DNA from: Trichopria drosophilae
Taxonomy: Eukaryota > Arthropoda > Insecta > Hymenoptera > Diapriidae
Length of the DNA: 64,000 bases
Direction: 5' to 3'
Assembly (NCBI GenBank): GCA_030407085.1
Contig: CM059585.1
Location: 1 to 64,000, forward strand
Shown here: positions 45,304 through 54,671 of the stretch, one piece after another
Position numbering within the stretch: position 1 is the stretch's first letter
Layout of the letters: every line of letters starts with the position of its first letter
Notes under the pieces: model-generated
The model's input: only the letters and a program-made list of their open reading frames with translations
Databases searched by the model: none
Told to the model about the DNA's origin: nothing
Translations under genes and position numbers: made by a program

Positions 45304-48300
45304 TTCCCTATGTTTTTCCCCGTTTCTGTTTTTAGTATGTATGTTGTTGGTGATAGTTTTTCTTTTATTATGTATGGTCCTGAGTAAGGTTTGTTTAATT
45401 TAGCTGATGTGTAATTTGCTGCTGATGATAGTGTATAGTCTTTCTTTAATACTTTGTCTCCTATATTGAATTGTATTTCTCTGTGTCGTAAATTGTAGTT
45501 GTGTAGTTGTTTGTTTTGTGCTTGTTGTATGTTTTTATGTATTTCATCTCTGTATGAGTTTATTATTTTTAATCTGTCTATCCAGTCTTGAGGTGCGTTA
45601 GGTATTATTTGTGTGGTTTTTTCTATTTGGTTTCTTGTTGAGTGTATTGGTTGTAATTCTCTTCCTAAGTTTAGGAATGCTGGTGTGTATTGTGTTGATG
45701 TGTGATAAGATGTATTTAGTGCGAATTGGTAGTCATGTATATTTATGTCCCATTCTCTGTGGTTTTGTTCTAGATATGCTTGTATCATTGTTTTTATTGT
45801 TCGGTTTGTTCTTTCTGTTGGGTTTGCTTGTGGGTGATATAGTGGTGTTGTATCGTGTTTTATTCCTAGTTGTTGAGTTATGTTTTTTATGATTTTGTTA
45901 ATGTATGGTTTTCCGTTGTCTGATAGTATTGTTTTGGGTGTGCCCCATCTCATTATTATGTGTGTTAGTAGCGTTTCTTTTATCGTTTGTGCGTTAGCTT
46001 TTTTTATTGGTATTAGTTCTACCCATTTCGTTGTTATATCCTGAAATACCAGTAAGTATTGATTACGTTTTTTTGATAATGGTTCTGGTCCCATTATATC
46101 TGTTGTTATTGTTGTCCATGGTTCTCCTATTTGTCTGTTTGTCATGTGTCCGGCTGGTCGTTGTTGTATTATTTTGATTTTTTGGCATATGTCGCAGTGT
46201 TTTATATATTTTACTACGTCTTTGTATAGTCCTGGCCAGTAATATGATTTTGCTAATTTTTTGTATGTTTTTTCTATTCCCATGTGTCCGGCTTGTGTGT
46301 CGTCGTGGTTTTCTTGTAGTATTTTTTTGTGTTGTGAGTCCGGTATTACTAATTTCCATGGGTTTGGGTCTGGTCTAATGTTGCTGTGTAGCGGGTCTGG
46401 TATGTACCTGTAGAGTTGTTCGTTTTCGAATTTCCATTCTGGATATAAGTCTTCGTTGTTTTGTACTGTTGTTTTTTGTTTGTTGTACCAATTGTCTGTT
46501 TGTCTTTCTGACAGTGGTGATAGGTGTTCTGTGTGTTTTGTGTTATGTGTTTCATATTTGCGTGAGAGTGCGTCCGGTATGTAGTTTAGTGTTCCTTTCC
46601 TGTACTTTATTTCGTAATCGTATTCGAGTAACTCCAGTCCCCATCTGGCTAGTCTGCCTGTTGGATTTTTTAAATTGTGTAGCCATTTTAATGATTCATG
46701 GTCTGTGTATATTTTAAAGTGGTATCCTTCTATATATTGCCTGAATTTCTTTATTGCCCAGACTACTCCTAAGCATTCCTTTTCGGATGCTGAGTATTTT
46801 TTTTCTTGCTGTGTGAGTGCCCTACTTATGTAAGCTATGGCGTGTTCTTTTTTTTCTACTATTTGAGATAGTACTGCTCCTAATCCTGTGTCACTTGCGT
46901 CTGTACTTATGTGGAATGTTTTTGTAAAATCTGGTCGTATTAGTGTTGGTGAAGATGTGAGTCTGTGTTTTATGTAATTAAATGCGTTTTGTTGTTCTTG
47001 TCCCCATTGTAGTTTTGTGTTATTTTTTAATAGTCGTGTTATTGGTTCTGTTATTTGTGCAAAATTAGGTATAAATTGTCTGTACCATGATGCCATTCCT
47101 AACAGTCTGCGTATTTGTTTGAGTGTTTTGGGGATTGGGTAGTTATGTATTGCCTCTGTTTTTTCTGGATTAATCTGTAATCCATGTTTATTTACTATGT
47201 AACCTAAATATTCTACTTGGCTTACGCCAAATTCACATTTTCCCGTGTTTAGAATTAAACCTGCATCTTTTATTGTATTTAGTGTTTTTGTTAGTAGTTG
47301 TTTGTGTTCTTCAAATGTTTCTGATACAATTATAATGTCGTCTAGGTATGCGAATATGTGAGGATTTTCGTCGTGTCCTATTATTTTGTCTAGTAATCTT
47401 TGGAATGTGGCTGGTGCGTTTGTTAATCCGTATGGCATTCGTTTAAATTGGTAAAGTCCTTTTCCTGGTACTATGAAAGCGGTTAGGTGTTTGCTATTGT
47501 TTTCTAGTGGTATCTGGTAGTATGCTTGGCTTAGGTCTAGTTTCGATATTATTTTTGCTGTTGGTAATGTTTTTAGTATGGAGTCCATTTTTGGTAGTGG
47601 GTACGCGTCTTTTTTTGTTACTGAATTTAATTTTCGGAAATCTAGACAAAATCTGTATGTACCATTTTGTTTTTTTATCATTATTATTGGGCTTGACCAA
47701 TCGCTTTTTGATGGTTCAATGATTTCATCTTTTAGCATTTCCTCTACTTGTTCATGTATTTTTTTGTTAATAATTGGTGATACTGTGTACGCTCGTTGTT
47801 TTATTGGTTTGTGATTTTGTACGTCAATTGTGTGCTCTGTCAGTCTGGTTAGCCCAATCTTTTTATTTTCTGTTAATTTGTGTACTATTGTTTGGATTTC
47901 GTGTTGTTGTGTTGGTGTAAGTTCTATCAGTCCTGTGTGTGTTTTTGTACGTGTTTTTTCCTGTATACTATATAGTGTTCTATTTGGTAGTGTGTCTGGT
48001 GTTGGTAGTAAAGGTTTTTTTTTGTAAGTGTGTGTTTGTTCTTGGTTTTTCATCGGTTGAATGTTTGTCGGTGTTTCTTTAAAGAACCATGTTTCCTGTT
48101 CATAGTCTGGTATTATTTTTGCTTTTTTTATGTAGTCTATTCCTAAGATGCATTCTATTTTTATGTCCGGTGCTATTCTTATGTTTGTGTTGAGTGTTTT
48201 ATTTTTTAATGTAATTGGCAGTTCTACTATTCCTATAATTTCTATATTAGTGTCGTTTGCTAGTTGTACTTTAATATCGTTGTTTGTAATTTTAATAATT

Positions 48301-48485
48301 TTTTTTTGTATTTTGTTTCCTAATTTTTGTATGCCTGTTTGTCCTATGTATGTGTTTGTTGCACCTGGGTCAACTAATGCAGTAATTTGAGTGTTACCTA
48401 TTTTAATTTGTGTGTACCAACGAGGGTCGTTTTCTATCTCTGAAGCTAAATTGACCCATTCTTTTAGCCTCAGTGTCGGTTTCCC
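45267..48485 (-). CDS. Pol polyprotein of Gypsy element 2
   Basis: The frame is open from the -1 frame at the slippery site to the stop at 45267, about 1070 codons. Protease comes first with ALVDPGATNTYIG, DPG in place of DTG/DSG. Counting from the internal ATG at 48053, the RT spans about 110-290 with YLDD at 236-239 (WSSPIIMIKKQNG, MPYGLTNAPATFQ). RNase H follows (STDASDTGLGAVLSQ, YSASEKECLGVVWAIKKF), then integrase with an HHCC finger (HMGIEKTYKKL ... CDICQKIK), core motifs TTDIMGPEP, LSDNGKPYI and NPTERTNRTIK, and a GPY-type end. Gag and pol lie in different frames, so Pol needs a -1 shift. Confidence 0.9.
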   Translation of the reverse strand, partial: GKPTLRLKEWVNLASEIENDPRWYTQIKIGNTQITALVDPGATNTYIGQTGIQKLGNKIQKKIIKITNNDIKVQLANDTNIEIIGIVELPITLKNKTLNTNIRIAPDIKIECILGIDYIKKAKIIPDYEQETWFFKETPTNIQPMKNQEQTHTYKKKPLLPTPDTLPNRTLYSIQEKTRTKTHTGLIELTPTQQHEIQTIVHKLTENKKIGLTRLTEHTIDVQNHKPIKQRAYTVSPIINKKIHEQVEEMLKDEIIEPSKSDWSSPIIMIKKQNGTYRFCLDFRKLNSVTKKDAYPLPKMDSILKTLPTAKIISKLDLSQAYYQIPLENNSKHLTAFIVPGKGLYQFKRMPYGLTNAPATFQRLLDKIIGHDENPHIFAYLDDIIIVSETFEEHKQLLTKTLNTIKDAGLILNTGKCEFGVSQVEYLGYIVNKHGLQINPEKTEAIHNYPIPKTLKQIRRLLGMASWYRQFIPNFAQITEPITRLLKNNTKLQWGQEQQNAFNYIKHRLTSSPTLIRPDFTKTFHISTDASDTGLGAVLSQIVEKKEHAIAYISRALTQQEKKYSASEKECLGVVWAIKKFRQYIEGYHFKIYTDHESLKWLHNLKNPTGRLARWGLELLEYDYEIKYRKGTLNYIPDALSRKYETHNTKHTEHLSPLSERQTDNWYNKQKTTVQNNEDLYPEWKFENEQLYRYIPDPLHSNIRPDPNPWKLVIPDSQHKKILQENHDDTQAGHMGIEKTYKKLAKSYYWPGLYKDVVKYIKHCDICQKIKIIQQRPAGHMTNRQIGEPWTTITTDIMGPEPLSKKRNQYLLVFQDITTKWVELIPIKKANAQTIKETLLTHIIMRWGTPKTILSDNGKPYINKIIKNITQQLGIKHDTTPLYHPQANPTERTNRTIKTMIQAYLEQNHREWDINIHDYQFALNTSYHTSTQYTPAFLNLGRELQPIHSTRNQIEKTTQIIPNAPQDWIDRLKIINSYRDEIHKNIQQAQNKQLHNYNLRHREIQFNIGDKVLKKDYTLSSAANYTSAKLNKPYSGPYIIKEKLSPTTYILKTETGKNIGKWAIKDLKPYLT

Positions 48486-49747
48486 TGTTCATTGTTGTTT
48501 GTGTACTGTTTGTATGATTGTTGTTTTGGGCATTCTCGTTTGTAGTGTCCTCGTTGTCCGCACTTGAAGCATTGTTCTACTGTATTTTGTGTTTTTTCTT
48601 TTTCTGTCTGTTGTCTGTAATTTTTGTAAGTTGAGTAATTATTTGTTTGTGGTGTATATGTTTTTGGTTTGTAATATCGTGTTTTTTGTGTGTAAGTGTG
48701 TGGTGTAGGTGTGAATTCTTTTGCGTAGATGTTTAATGGTGTGTGTGTTTTTGGTGTGTAATTTTGTGTGATTTGTTTTTCTCTGTTTTTTTGAGTTAGT
48801 CTTTCGAATTCTGTCCCTATTGTTTGTAATTCTTTGAATGTGTGTATTTCATAGCGTCTGATGTGGTATTGGTATTCTTGTCTTAAGTGTTCGTATGTTT
48901 TATCTAATTGTTTTTCTAGTGTGTATGGTGGGTGTAACTGGTTTAATAATGTCCTATAGTGTAATATAAAATCTATTATTTTTTCTGTTGGTTTTTGAAA
49001 TTTCTCTTCTAATTGTTTTTTTATATTAGTTCTATATGATTTATTTTGAAATGTGTCTAATAATGTCTCTGTAAATTGTTCCCAGTTATTCCATTCGTTT
49101 TTATTTAATTTATACCAGTCGTATGCATTTCCTGATAATAATATTGGTATTGTTTTGTATAATTCGTCATTTGATAAATTATGTCCGTTTTGTAGTTCTG
49201 TTAGTCTTTCTAAGAAGTCATATATGTTTTCATTTTCCTTTCCTTCAAATTTTAATTGCCAGTTTTGTACCACTTCCATAGGTGTTTTTTTTGTATAGAT
49301 TTGCCATGGAATGAAGTTTTGATTTTGTGTGTGTAAATGTTGATGTTGTGTATATGTGTTTTCTCTTTCTGTGTTTTGGTTGTGTTCTTGTCTGTGTGGT
49401 GTATTATTTTCCTCTTCTATTTGATCGTAGTTTTGTGTTTGTCGTAAAGCGTATGCGTTGTTTCTTTGTAAATGTGTGTTCCTACCGTTTTCTGAGTATT
49501 CGTCTAATAGGTTTCGTACTCTTATATTTGGCATAATGTGTTGTGATTGTTGATTTTGATTATTTATTGCTGTGCCTTGTCTGTTTGTGTTTGTATGTAG
49601 TTCTTTATTTAGTTCTTCTATTGTCATGTCTAATAATGATTTGTTGATGTTATTGTCTGAATTGTTTTGATCTGTTTGCGTCTCCTCTATGTTTATGTTT
49701 ATCGTCGCGCCTGCTCTTGCTGGCGTGAATGCCGGCGTTCGTAGCAT
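48470..49747 (-). CDS. Gag of Gypsy element 2
   Basis: 425 codons from ATG at 49747. The N-terminal third is Asn/Gln/Thr-rich. A retrotransposon gag capsid region follows (about 155-320: WQLKFEGKENENIYDFLERL, GNAYDWYKLNKNEWNNWEQF). One CCHC zinc knuckle, CFKCGQRGHYKREC, sits near the C-terminus. The frame stops at 48470-48472, seven nucleotides after a GGGAAAC heptamer. The leader between primer site and ATG (49748-50089) has a 30-nt T run on the + strand. Confidence 0.9.
   Translation of the reverse strand: MLRTPAFTPARAGATININIEETQTDQNNSDNNINKSLLDMTIEELNKELHTNTNRQGTAINNQNQQSQHIMPNIRVRNLLDEYSENGRNTHLQRNNAYALRQTQNYDQIEEENNTPHRQEHNQNTERENTYTQHQHLHTQNQNFIPWQIYTKKTPMEVVQNWQLKFEGKENENIYDFLERLTELQNGHNLSNDELYKTIPILLSGNAYDWYKLNKNEWNNWEQFTETLLDTFQNKSYRTNIKKQLEEKFQKPTEKIIDFILHYRTLLNQLHPPYTLEKQLDKTYEHLRQEYQYHIRRYEIHTFKELQTIGTEFERLTQKNREKQITQNYTPKTHTPLNIYAKEFTPTPHTYTQKTRYYKPKTYTPQTNNYSTYKNYRQQTEKEKTQNTVEQCFKCGQRGHYKRECPKQQSYKQYTNNNEQGNRH
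48479..48485 (-). promoter_or_regulatory. -1 ribosomal frameshift heptamer GGGAAAC
   Basis: On the - strand the gag frame reads CAG GGA AAC CGA CAC TGA. G GGA AAC is a canonical X XXY YYZ slippery site; slipping -1 gives GGG AAA and enters a frame that stays open through protease into RT. Position (two codons before the gag stop) and phase fit. No downstream stem was worked out. Confidence 0.65.
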
Positions 49748-49884
49748 GTTTATAGATTTATTTATTATCTCTAAATTTGTAATTGAAATTAATATTTTTT
49801 TTTTTGTAATACGTGTTTTTGTCTCTAATGTTTTTAAGTTTGGTGTGTAAAAGTAAGTTGTGTGATTGTGTCGTGTGGTATGTT

Positions 49885-49887
<3 letters not shown>

Positions 49888-49917
<30 letters not shown>
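49888..49917. repeat. Poly(T) run
   Basis: 30 T residues in a row in the leader of Gypsy element 2 (A run on the coding strand). Confidence 0.95.
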
Positions 49918-49918
<1 letters not shown>

Positions 49919-50089
49919 TGTGTTTATGTTGTGTGTATTGTATGTTTTATGTATAATTTTTCTATTCGTTTTGTGTAATATAATGTATTATTGTTTGTTG
50001 TATGTGAGAGTTTTATGTTTGGTTAGTTGTGTAATGTGTATCTATGTATGTGTCACAATTTTCGTTTTAATATGTTAAATTTATGTGAG

Positions 50090-50107
50090 TTTTTCACGTT
50101 GGCGCCA
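50090..50107 (-). other. Primer-binding site of Gypsy element 2
   Basis: On the - strand TGGCGCCAACGTG begins 1 nt after the 5' LTR. The TGGCGCC start is of the kind used with tRNA-Lys primers; the exact tRNA is not certain. Confidence 0.6.
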
Positions 50108-50108
50108 T

Positions 50109-50365
50109 TGTAACGGGACTAGGGCCGCAGTAATAAACAACACATGTAAAATTTCAAAAGAATTTATTAAATGATCGAGACTTACAGATTAACTTATCCT
50201 ATGCGAATTTCCCAATGGGCACTTTACTCTATAACTAACTGTAAGTTTAGCGGTTTGTTCGCGCGCACAACACTAACTAGACTTATTGCGGGGCCGCGTT
50301 ACGCAGAACGCGTCGCCCCCACTCTTACTCTCTCTCTCTCTCTCTCTCTGTAACGGTCCGTTACA
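50109..50365 (-). repeat. 5' LTR of Gypsy element 2
   Basis: 257 bp, the same as the 3' copy including the CT run. Confidence 0.95.
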
Positions 50366-50640
50366 GTACGTTCGCGTACGATTTGGTTACGATTCGAACA
50401 TTTTGTACACCATTGTACAGAAACGTACGCAAACGTACTCGAACGTACACAAACGTACGCAAACGTACACAAAATTGCTAGAACATACTGAAGCATGCGG
50501 AGATGTACAGCATTGTACACTATAGATGTCAAACAACCATTCGTAATAAAATATTTTCTTACAAAAACGTCCGGAATCATATGAATACGTACTGAAACGT
50601 ACGCAGACATACGCAAACGTACGCAATTGTACGGATATAT
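50366..50640. repeat. TACG-rich short repeat array
   Basis: Irregular units of 9-12 bp such as AAACGTACGC and AACGTACAC repeat through this stretch. A matching inverted array lies at 52335-52690. Confidence 0.7.
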
Positions 50641-51185
50641 GCAGCCATGTATGAGATTTTGGAACTATTTACAGGAACGTGCCCGACTGCACGAATATTG
50701 AATATCCCAGATAGGTGCCCGTTTTTCTTCGGTTATTTTTTTTTTCGATTTTTTGTCCAAAATTTTTCACGTAATTTTGGAGAAAAATGACCCAAACCAA
50801 TTCTTCTACATTGGACAAATATTCCAAAAATATTGTCGCGTTTTGTAGGGATATTTATACATTTTTTCATATTTTTCGGGCATTTTTTACAATTGCAAGG
50901 TTATTAAAAAAAAAATCACGAAAAATTTGTGTAAGCTTTTCTTCGATGGAGAAATTATATAAACTATTTGCATCAAAGTCGGCAATTGTTCACGGATTGC
51001 GGTCAAGTTGGCTTGGAATGCCCCACATATATTTTTTTAAATATTCATTGTAAATGACACGTAATGAAGAATAAAATGAACAATATACAGAAGGGAACCG
51101 TAGGTAACTGAAAGGAATGCTTTTTTTATTTATATCACTTATGTCATACAAAATATCTTTATTGGAATAATAACAAAATTTTAAA
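50641..51185. other. No gene seen
   Basis: Interior of the TACG fold-back element; AT-rich, with no recognisable frame or repeat. Confidence 0.4.
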
Positions 51186-51692
51186 TTAGTTGATACATTT
51201 TGCAGTAGTTGCTTTGCTCAAAGAACCTATGAATAGATGATTTCTTACATTCATCAAAATACATGGTTTGTAAATGTCATTACAGCTGATGTCATTGAAA
51301 TCATTTGTTTCCACTATTTTACAATATTTTAAATGTTTAACAGATACATCCGCATTTTTGAAAATATAAGTATTACGAACATCCAATTTTTTATAAAATA
51401 TAAATACCTTATTTCTGTTACTATACTCTACTTTATAAATTTTTTGTATTATACCAAAATCTCTATGTCTGGTTTGAAATACCGAATCATTCGTTTTTTT
51501 ACATCGATTATATGTGCAAGATGTATAACGACATCCATTGTAAATAATTTTGGAATACATTAAACATTTACTTAACAACATATACGTAACTGACGATTTT
51601 GCGCGTAACGTTGAATCCAATGCCTGGAGCCCGTAGTTTATTGTAAGGCACCTGAGCCGTCCAGCGACTTGTGGGCAGCGACACGTCAACAA
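51186..51692 (-). CDS. Open frame of unknown function, possible transposon protein fragment
   Basis: 168 codons are open with no ATG at the upstream end; the first Met is in VTYMLLSKCLMYSK. It contains a Cys-rich spot (CRYTSCTYNRCKK) and then a strand-rich region RHRDFGIIQKIYKVEYS, KVFIFYKKLDVRN and KPCILMNVRNHLFIGSLS. This last layout vaguely recalls the C-terminal region of insect CACTA/EnSpm-type transposon proteins, but I cannot assign it. It lies in the interior of the TACG fold-back element, so it may be what is left of that element's own protein. Confidence 0.35.
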   Translation of the reverse strand: MLTCRCPQVAGRLRCLTINYGLQALDSTLRAKSSVTYMLLSKCLMYSKIIYNGCRYTSCTYNRCKKTNDSVFQTRHRDFGIIQKIYKVEYSNRNKVFIFYKKLDVRNTYIFKNADVSVKHLKYCKIVETNDFNDISCNDIYKPCILMNVRNHLFIGSLSKATTAKCIN

Positions 51693-51696
51693 GTGT

Positions 51697-52049
51697 TAGC
51701 GAAATCTACCCCTTGCACCAGTGTTGCACTTTTGCATCAAAAGCGTGTAAATAAACACCGTCCGGGTGCAAGTCTCTCGGCTAGAGACGGAGGTTAGGTT
51801 TCGTTTGTTTAGTCATTTTCATTTAAAAACCGATATTTTTGAAGATATCATTTTTACATAAGAACATTTTATATATCTAGCGAAATTGTCAAGGTCACAG
51901 GTGTCTCATATAGATCGGCAGAAAAAATTTAACGGGGATTTTAATGTAGAGACTATATGCGTTTTGAAGCCAGCGCTTTTTGGGTGGAACACGTGCACCG
52001 TTACACCGGTGCAATGGTGTAGAATCGGTGCAGGGGGTAGATTTCGCTA
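51697..52049. mobile_element. Inverted-repeat element
   Basis: The ends are TAGCGAAATCTACCCCTTGC and, reversed, TAGCGAAATCTACCCCCTGC; both continue with ACC and further GGTGCA-type motifs. 353 bp, no coding sequence. TGT precedes and follows it, too short to call a target duplication. Confidence 0.75.
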
Positions 52050-52110
52050 TGTATTGTTGATGGTTAAACGAACTTACCTGTAAGTGAAGTTCGACCATAA
52101 TTATATGAGT

Positions 52111-52224
52111 AGCTTGTTCGAAGATATTAACTATGTAGTACGGTGACTCGCTGCACGATGACGCCTCATTTTAGAGTCCAATTGGAATTAATAATTAATA
52201 ATATTAATATCTTCGAACAAGCTT
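52111..52224. mobile_element. Short perfect inverted-repeat element
   Basis: AGCTTGTTCGAAGATATTAA at 52111-52130 is repeated exactly in inverse at 52204-52223, with about 73 bp between. A small MITE or a palindromic solo structure. Confidence 0.7.
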
Positions 52225-52334
52225 AACGAAATATAATAAATGGATTTGATAATGTTTTAAAACTAATTGGATTCTATGAATTATTTTCGGAGCTTACATG
52301 TGCTCCTCTAGCATAATTCACGATGATGCACATT

Positions 52335-52690
52335 TGCCATACGTTCGCGTACGTTTACGTACTTTTTGGAATATTCTTTGATGCATTTTTTCTCGTAAGT
52401 GACGTTTCTGCAGGATTCTACAGGATACTGTACCTTTGCACACTTTGGCGTACGTTCGCGTACGTTCGCGTACGTTCGCGTACGTTTACATCTGTTTAGA
52501 AATATTCTGTTATGCATTTTTTCTCGTATGTGTACATTTTTGTAGTATTCTGGACGATACTGCATCTTTGCATAATTTTGCGTACGTTAACGTACCTTCG
52601 CGTACGTTCGCGTACGTTTCTGTATAATGCTGTAAAAATGTTCGAATCGTAACCAAAACGTACCTAAACGTACCAAATCGTACGTAATCG
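52335..52690. repeat. TACG-rich short repeat array, right arm
   Basis: Contains clean tandem units GTACGTTCGC (about 52449-52485) and further GCGTACGTT units near 52580-52620. It forms the inverted partner of the arrays at 44100-44169 and 50366-50640. Confidence 0.75.
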
Positions 52691-52751
52691 TACGGAATCA
52701 TGCTTAAATGTAACGAAAACATACCATTTTTATTTCCATAGGGGATAACGC

Positions 52752-53258
52752 TCAGATTATCCATACAGGATTTCCCCTTCCTAAACCCATACTGTGTGTA
52801 TTCGCCAATACATTGTTTGTTTCAAACCACCACTGCAGTCTTTCCTTAATCATTTTTTCCATTATTTTAAGGATACACGAGGCTAGCGAGATTGGCCTGA
52901 CTTTACCATTGTTCTTTGGGATGAATATGACTAAAAATGTGCGCCATTATTCTGGGAAGATTTGAAAATGCAGAAAATCATTGTATAAGTTAAGTAAAAT
53001 TCGCTTATAAAATTCCGGTAATTTAGAGATCACTTCGTAATTGATTTTATCCAAACCTGGTGCCGAGTTTAATTTAACGCTACTGAACACCGCATTTAGT
53101 TCTTCTAGAGAGAAGGGAGAAGACAGAAATTCTGAGCCTTCATCCCCCGTGCGGACGATTCACGTTGCACCATGAATGTCGCCATCGTTAGGCTTCAACC
53201 TAAACTTCGCTGAATTATCCTTGTTTGCTTTCAAATGGGCCCAAAATACTCAGTCCGT
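52752..53258 (-). pseudogene. Non-LTR copy C: RT fingers
   Basis: Reads FWAHLKANKDNSAKFRLKPN, then SPFSLEELNAVFSSVKLNSA followed by PGLDKINYEVI, and KVRPISLASCILKIMEKMIK, ending MDNLSV at the insertion point: the fingers motifs of a non-LTR RT. In-frame stops occur (one after the residues QIFPE). The palm continues at 44055. The upstream limit near 53258 is approximate; endonuclease sequence is not seen. Confidence 0.75.
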
Positions 53259-54671
53259 AAAATCGACACGACACATAGTCCTACTATGTTTTAAAATTCA
53301 AATTGGCATTAGTGCACAAATATCAAATTTATGTGCACTAAAATTCAACAGAAATACGATATAATATGTCATTATAAAAGTCAATTCGCTTCCTTTCCAA
53401 TAATAGTTTTTACTAATTACAATTTAATGTTATTTAATTACCTATTACATATTAAAAAATACTTCGATAGCATCATAAATCAGATATGGAAGTATAAATA
53501 ACATTATATTTTTTATCTTTTAATTTGATTTAAAGGTTTTCGCACCTTTTAGTTGCTTATGCATTTCAGAAGTTCAAATTGTATCTATGTAATTCTATTA
53601 TCAGAACCAAATTTCATAAAAATCAACATATTTACATTTTTATTATTTTGAGGTTAGGTCGGTAACTATCTACAAGGGAATCTGCATAATCCATCTTAGA
53701 GAACAGGACGCAAATAGAATTTTTTTCAATTTTTTAACTACGCCGCATTGATAATTTATTCAAAATTCGTTACCACAAGTAAGAACCATAAAGTGCTGCA
53801 ATACAGTGAGAGTTATGCAAAACCTTATGTTTGCAAATATTTGCTAGGAAGTTACTTTACCGACGGAGCCACTATTACAATTTTGGTGCATTTATTTCGA
53901 AAATGAACATTTTTGGTCATTTTTTATTAGGAAAATTGATTTTATAGCGAATCCCCTCGACTTTTATAATATTGGTTGTTTAATTTCCTCCGTCCTCCTA
54001 CGACTGCAAGAATGGGAGGCTAAAATCGCTTCGACTCGGAACATACGGAACTCGATTCAGTTCGCAGCGTGGCTGCGTGCCGAACACGTCGGAGCGACCG
54101 ACATCGCCTCCAAAAAAATCTTATCTCTTATTTTCCTCGTCGTTCGTCGTTTTTGGAATTTATCAGGTCAAATTTCGAAACGGTCAAAAGTTCGAAACGT
54201 TCGAACGGCCAAAAATCGATGTAAAGTGTCAACCGATCTGCGTCGTTTACCCAACATTTTGTTAATTTGTATTTACAAAATCGCGATTGCTTTTAGAGTC
54301 CGTAAGCAATAAGAAATCACGCACTCTCGAAAAAGAACGACTTTGAAACTTTGACTGTCAAGGACGACGAGGAGCTTCGGAATGTAGATCGCACTTTCGA
54401 CGAAGGGCCTGCGCAATCGATTTACGAAGTCGCGATCGTTCGATGTCGTTCTTTTTTTGGCGCGAAAGTACTTTAATTTGAACTCTTTAATATTTCTAGT
54501 TTTTATTTCAAGATAAATTTGAGTGAATTTAAAGTTCTCGAAGTGTACGTCAAGTGTCTAATGGAGCGTGAAGTGGAGCATTCTGATTTTGGCTAATTTC
54601 AAGAGAATATTATTTTGAAGATTTATGGAGGGTGTTCGTAGCTTAAGATCTTGTTAATGAAATCAACAAAA
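53259..54671 (+). promoter_or_regulatory. Upstream region and 5' leader of the LRR gene
   Basis: The first half is AT-rich with no feature. From about 53990 to 54480 the sequence is richer in CpG (GTTCGCAGCGTGGCTGCGTG, GCGACCGACATCGCC, GTCGCGATCGTTCG), unlike its surroundings, which suits a promoter and leader for the ATG at 54672. No TATA box is obvious. Confidence 0.35.

Larger units (their letters stand above)
44170..50365 (-). mobile_element. Complete Gypsy (Ty3-type) LTR retrotransposon, element 2
   Basis: Two 257-bp LTRs (TGTAACGGGAC...CCGTTACA) appear identical and are flanked by GTAC on both sides (44166-44169 and 50366-50369). A primer site, purine tract, gag, pol and a third frame lie between. 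The coding strand is very rich in A and C, so the + strand reads as T/G-rich. It is inserted in TACG repeats of the fold-back element. The frames for gag and pol look undamaged, so the insertion is young. Confidence 0.95.
44055..52752. mobile_element. Fold-back element with TACG-rich arms
   Basis: This insertion splits the RT of copy C. Its ends are related when inverted: left GATCCCGTATGGAAAAAATC at 44061 and, reversed, right GTTATCCCCTATGGAAATAA ending near 52750. Inside both ends lie arrays of short CGTACG/GTACGT-type units (44100-44169, 50366-50640 and 52335-52690). It now also contains Gypsy element 2 and two small inverted-repeat elements. Without these it would be about 2 kb. The family is not recognised and the exact boundaries are uncertain by about 10 bp. 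Confidence 0.6.
39712..53258 (-). mobile_element. Old non-LTR retrotransposon (copy C), broken by nested insertions
   Basis: One 5'-truncated element on the - strand can be followed through four segments: 53258-52752 (RT fingers), 44055-43787 and 43303-42418 (RT palm, thumb, linker), and 40773-39712 (RNase H, C-terminus, 3' UTR). Together these are about 2.7 kb; the other 10.8 kb is inserted DNA. An RNase H after the RT points to the I/R1/LOA side of the non-LTR tree. The endonuclease and ORF1 are not seen. The 3' end meets the BEL element at its GGTTT target site. Confidence 0.8.
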
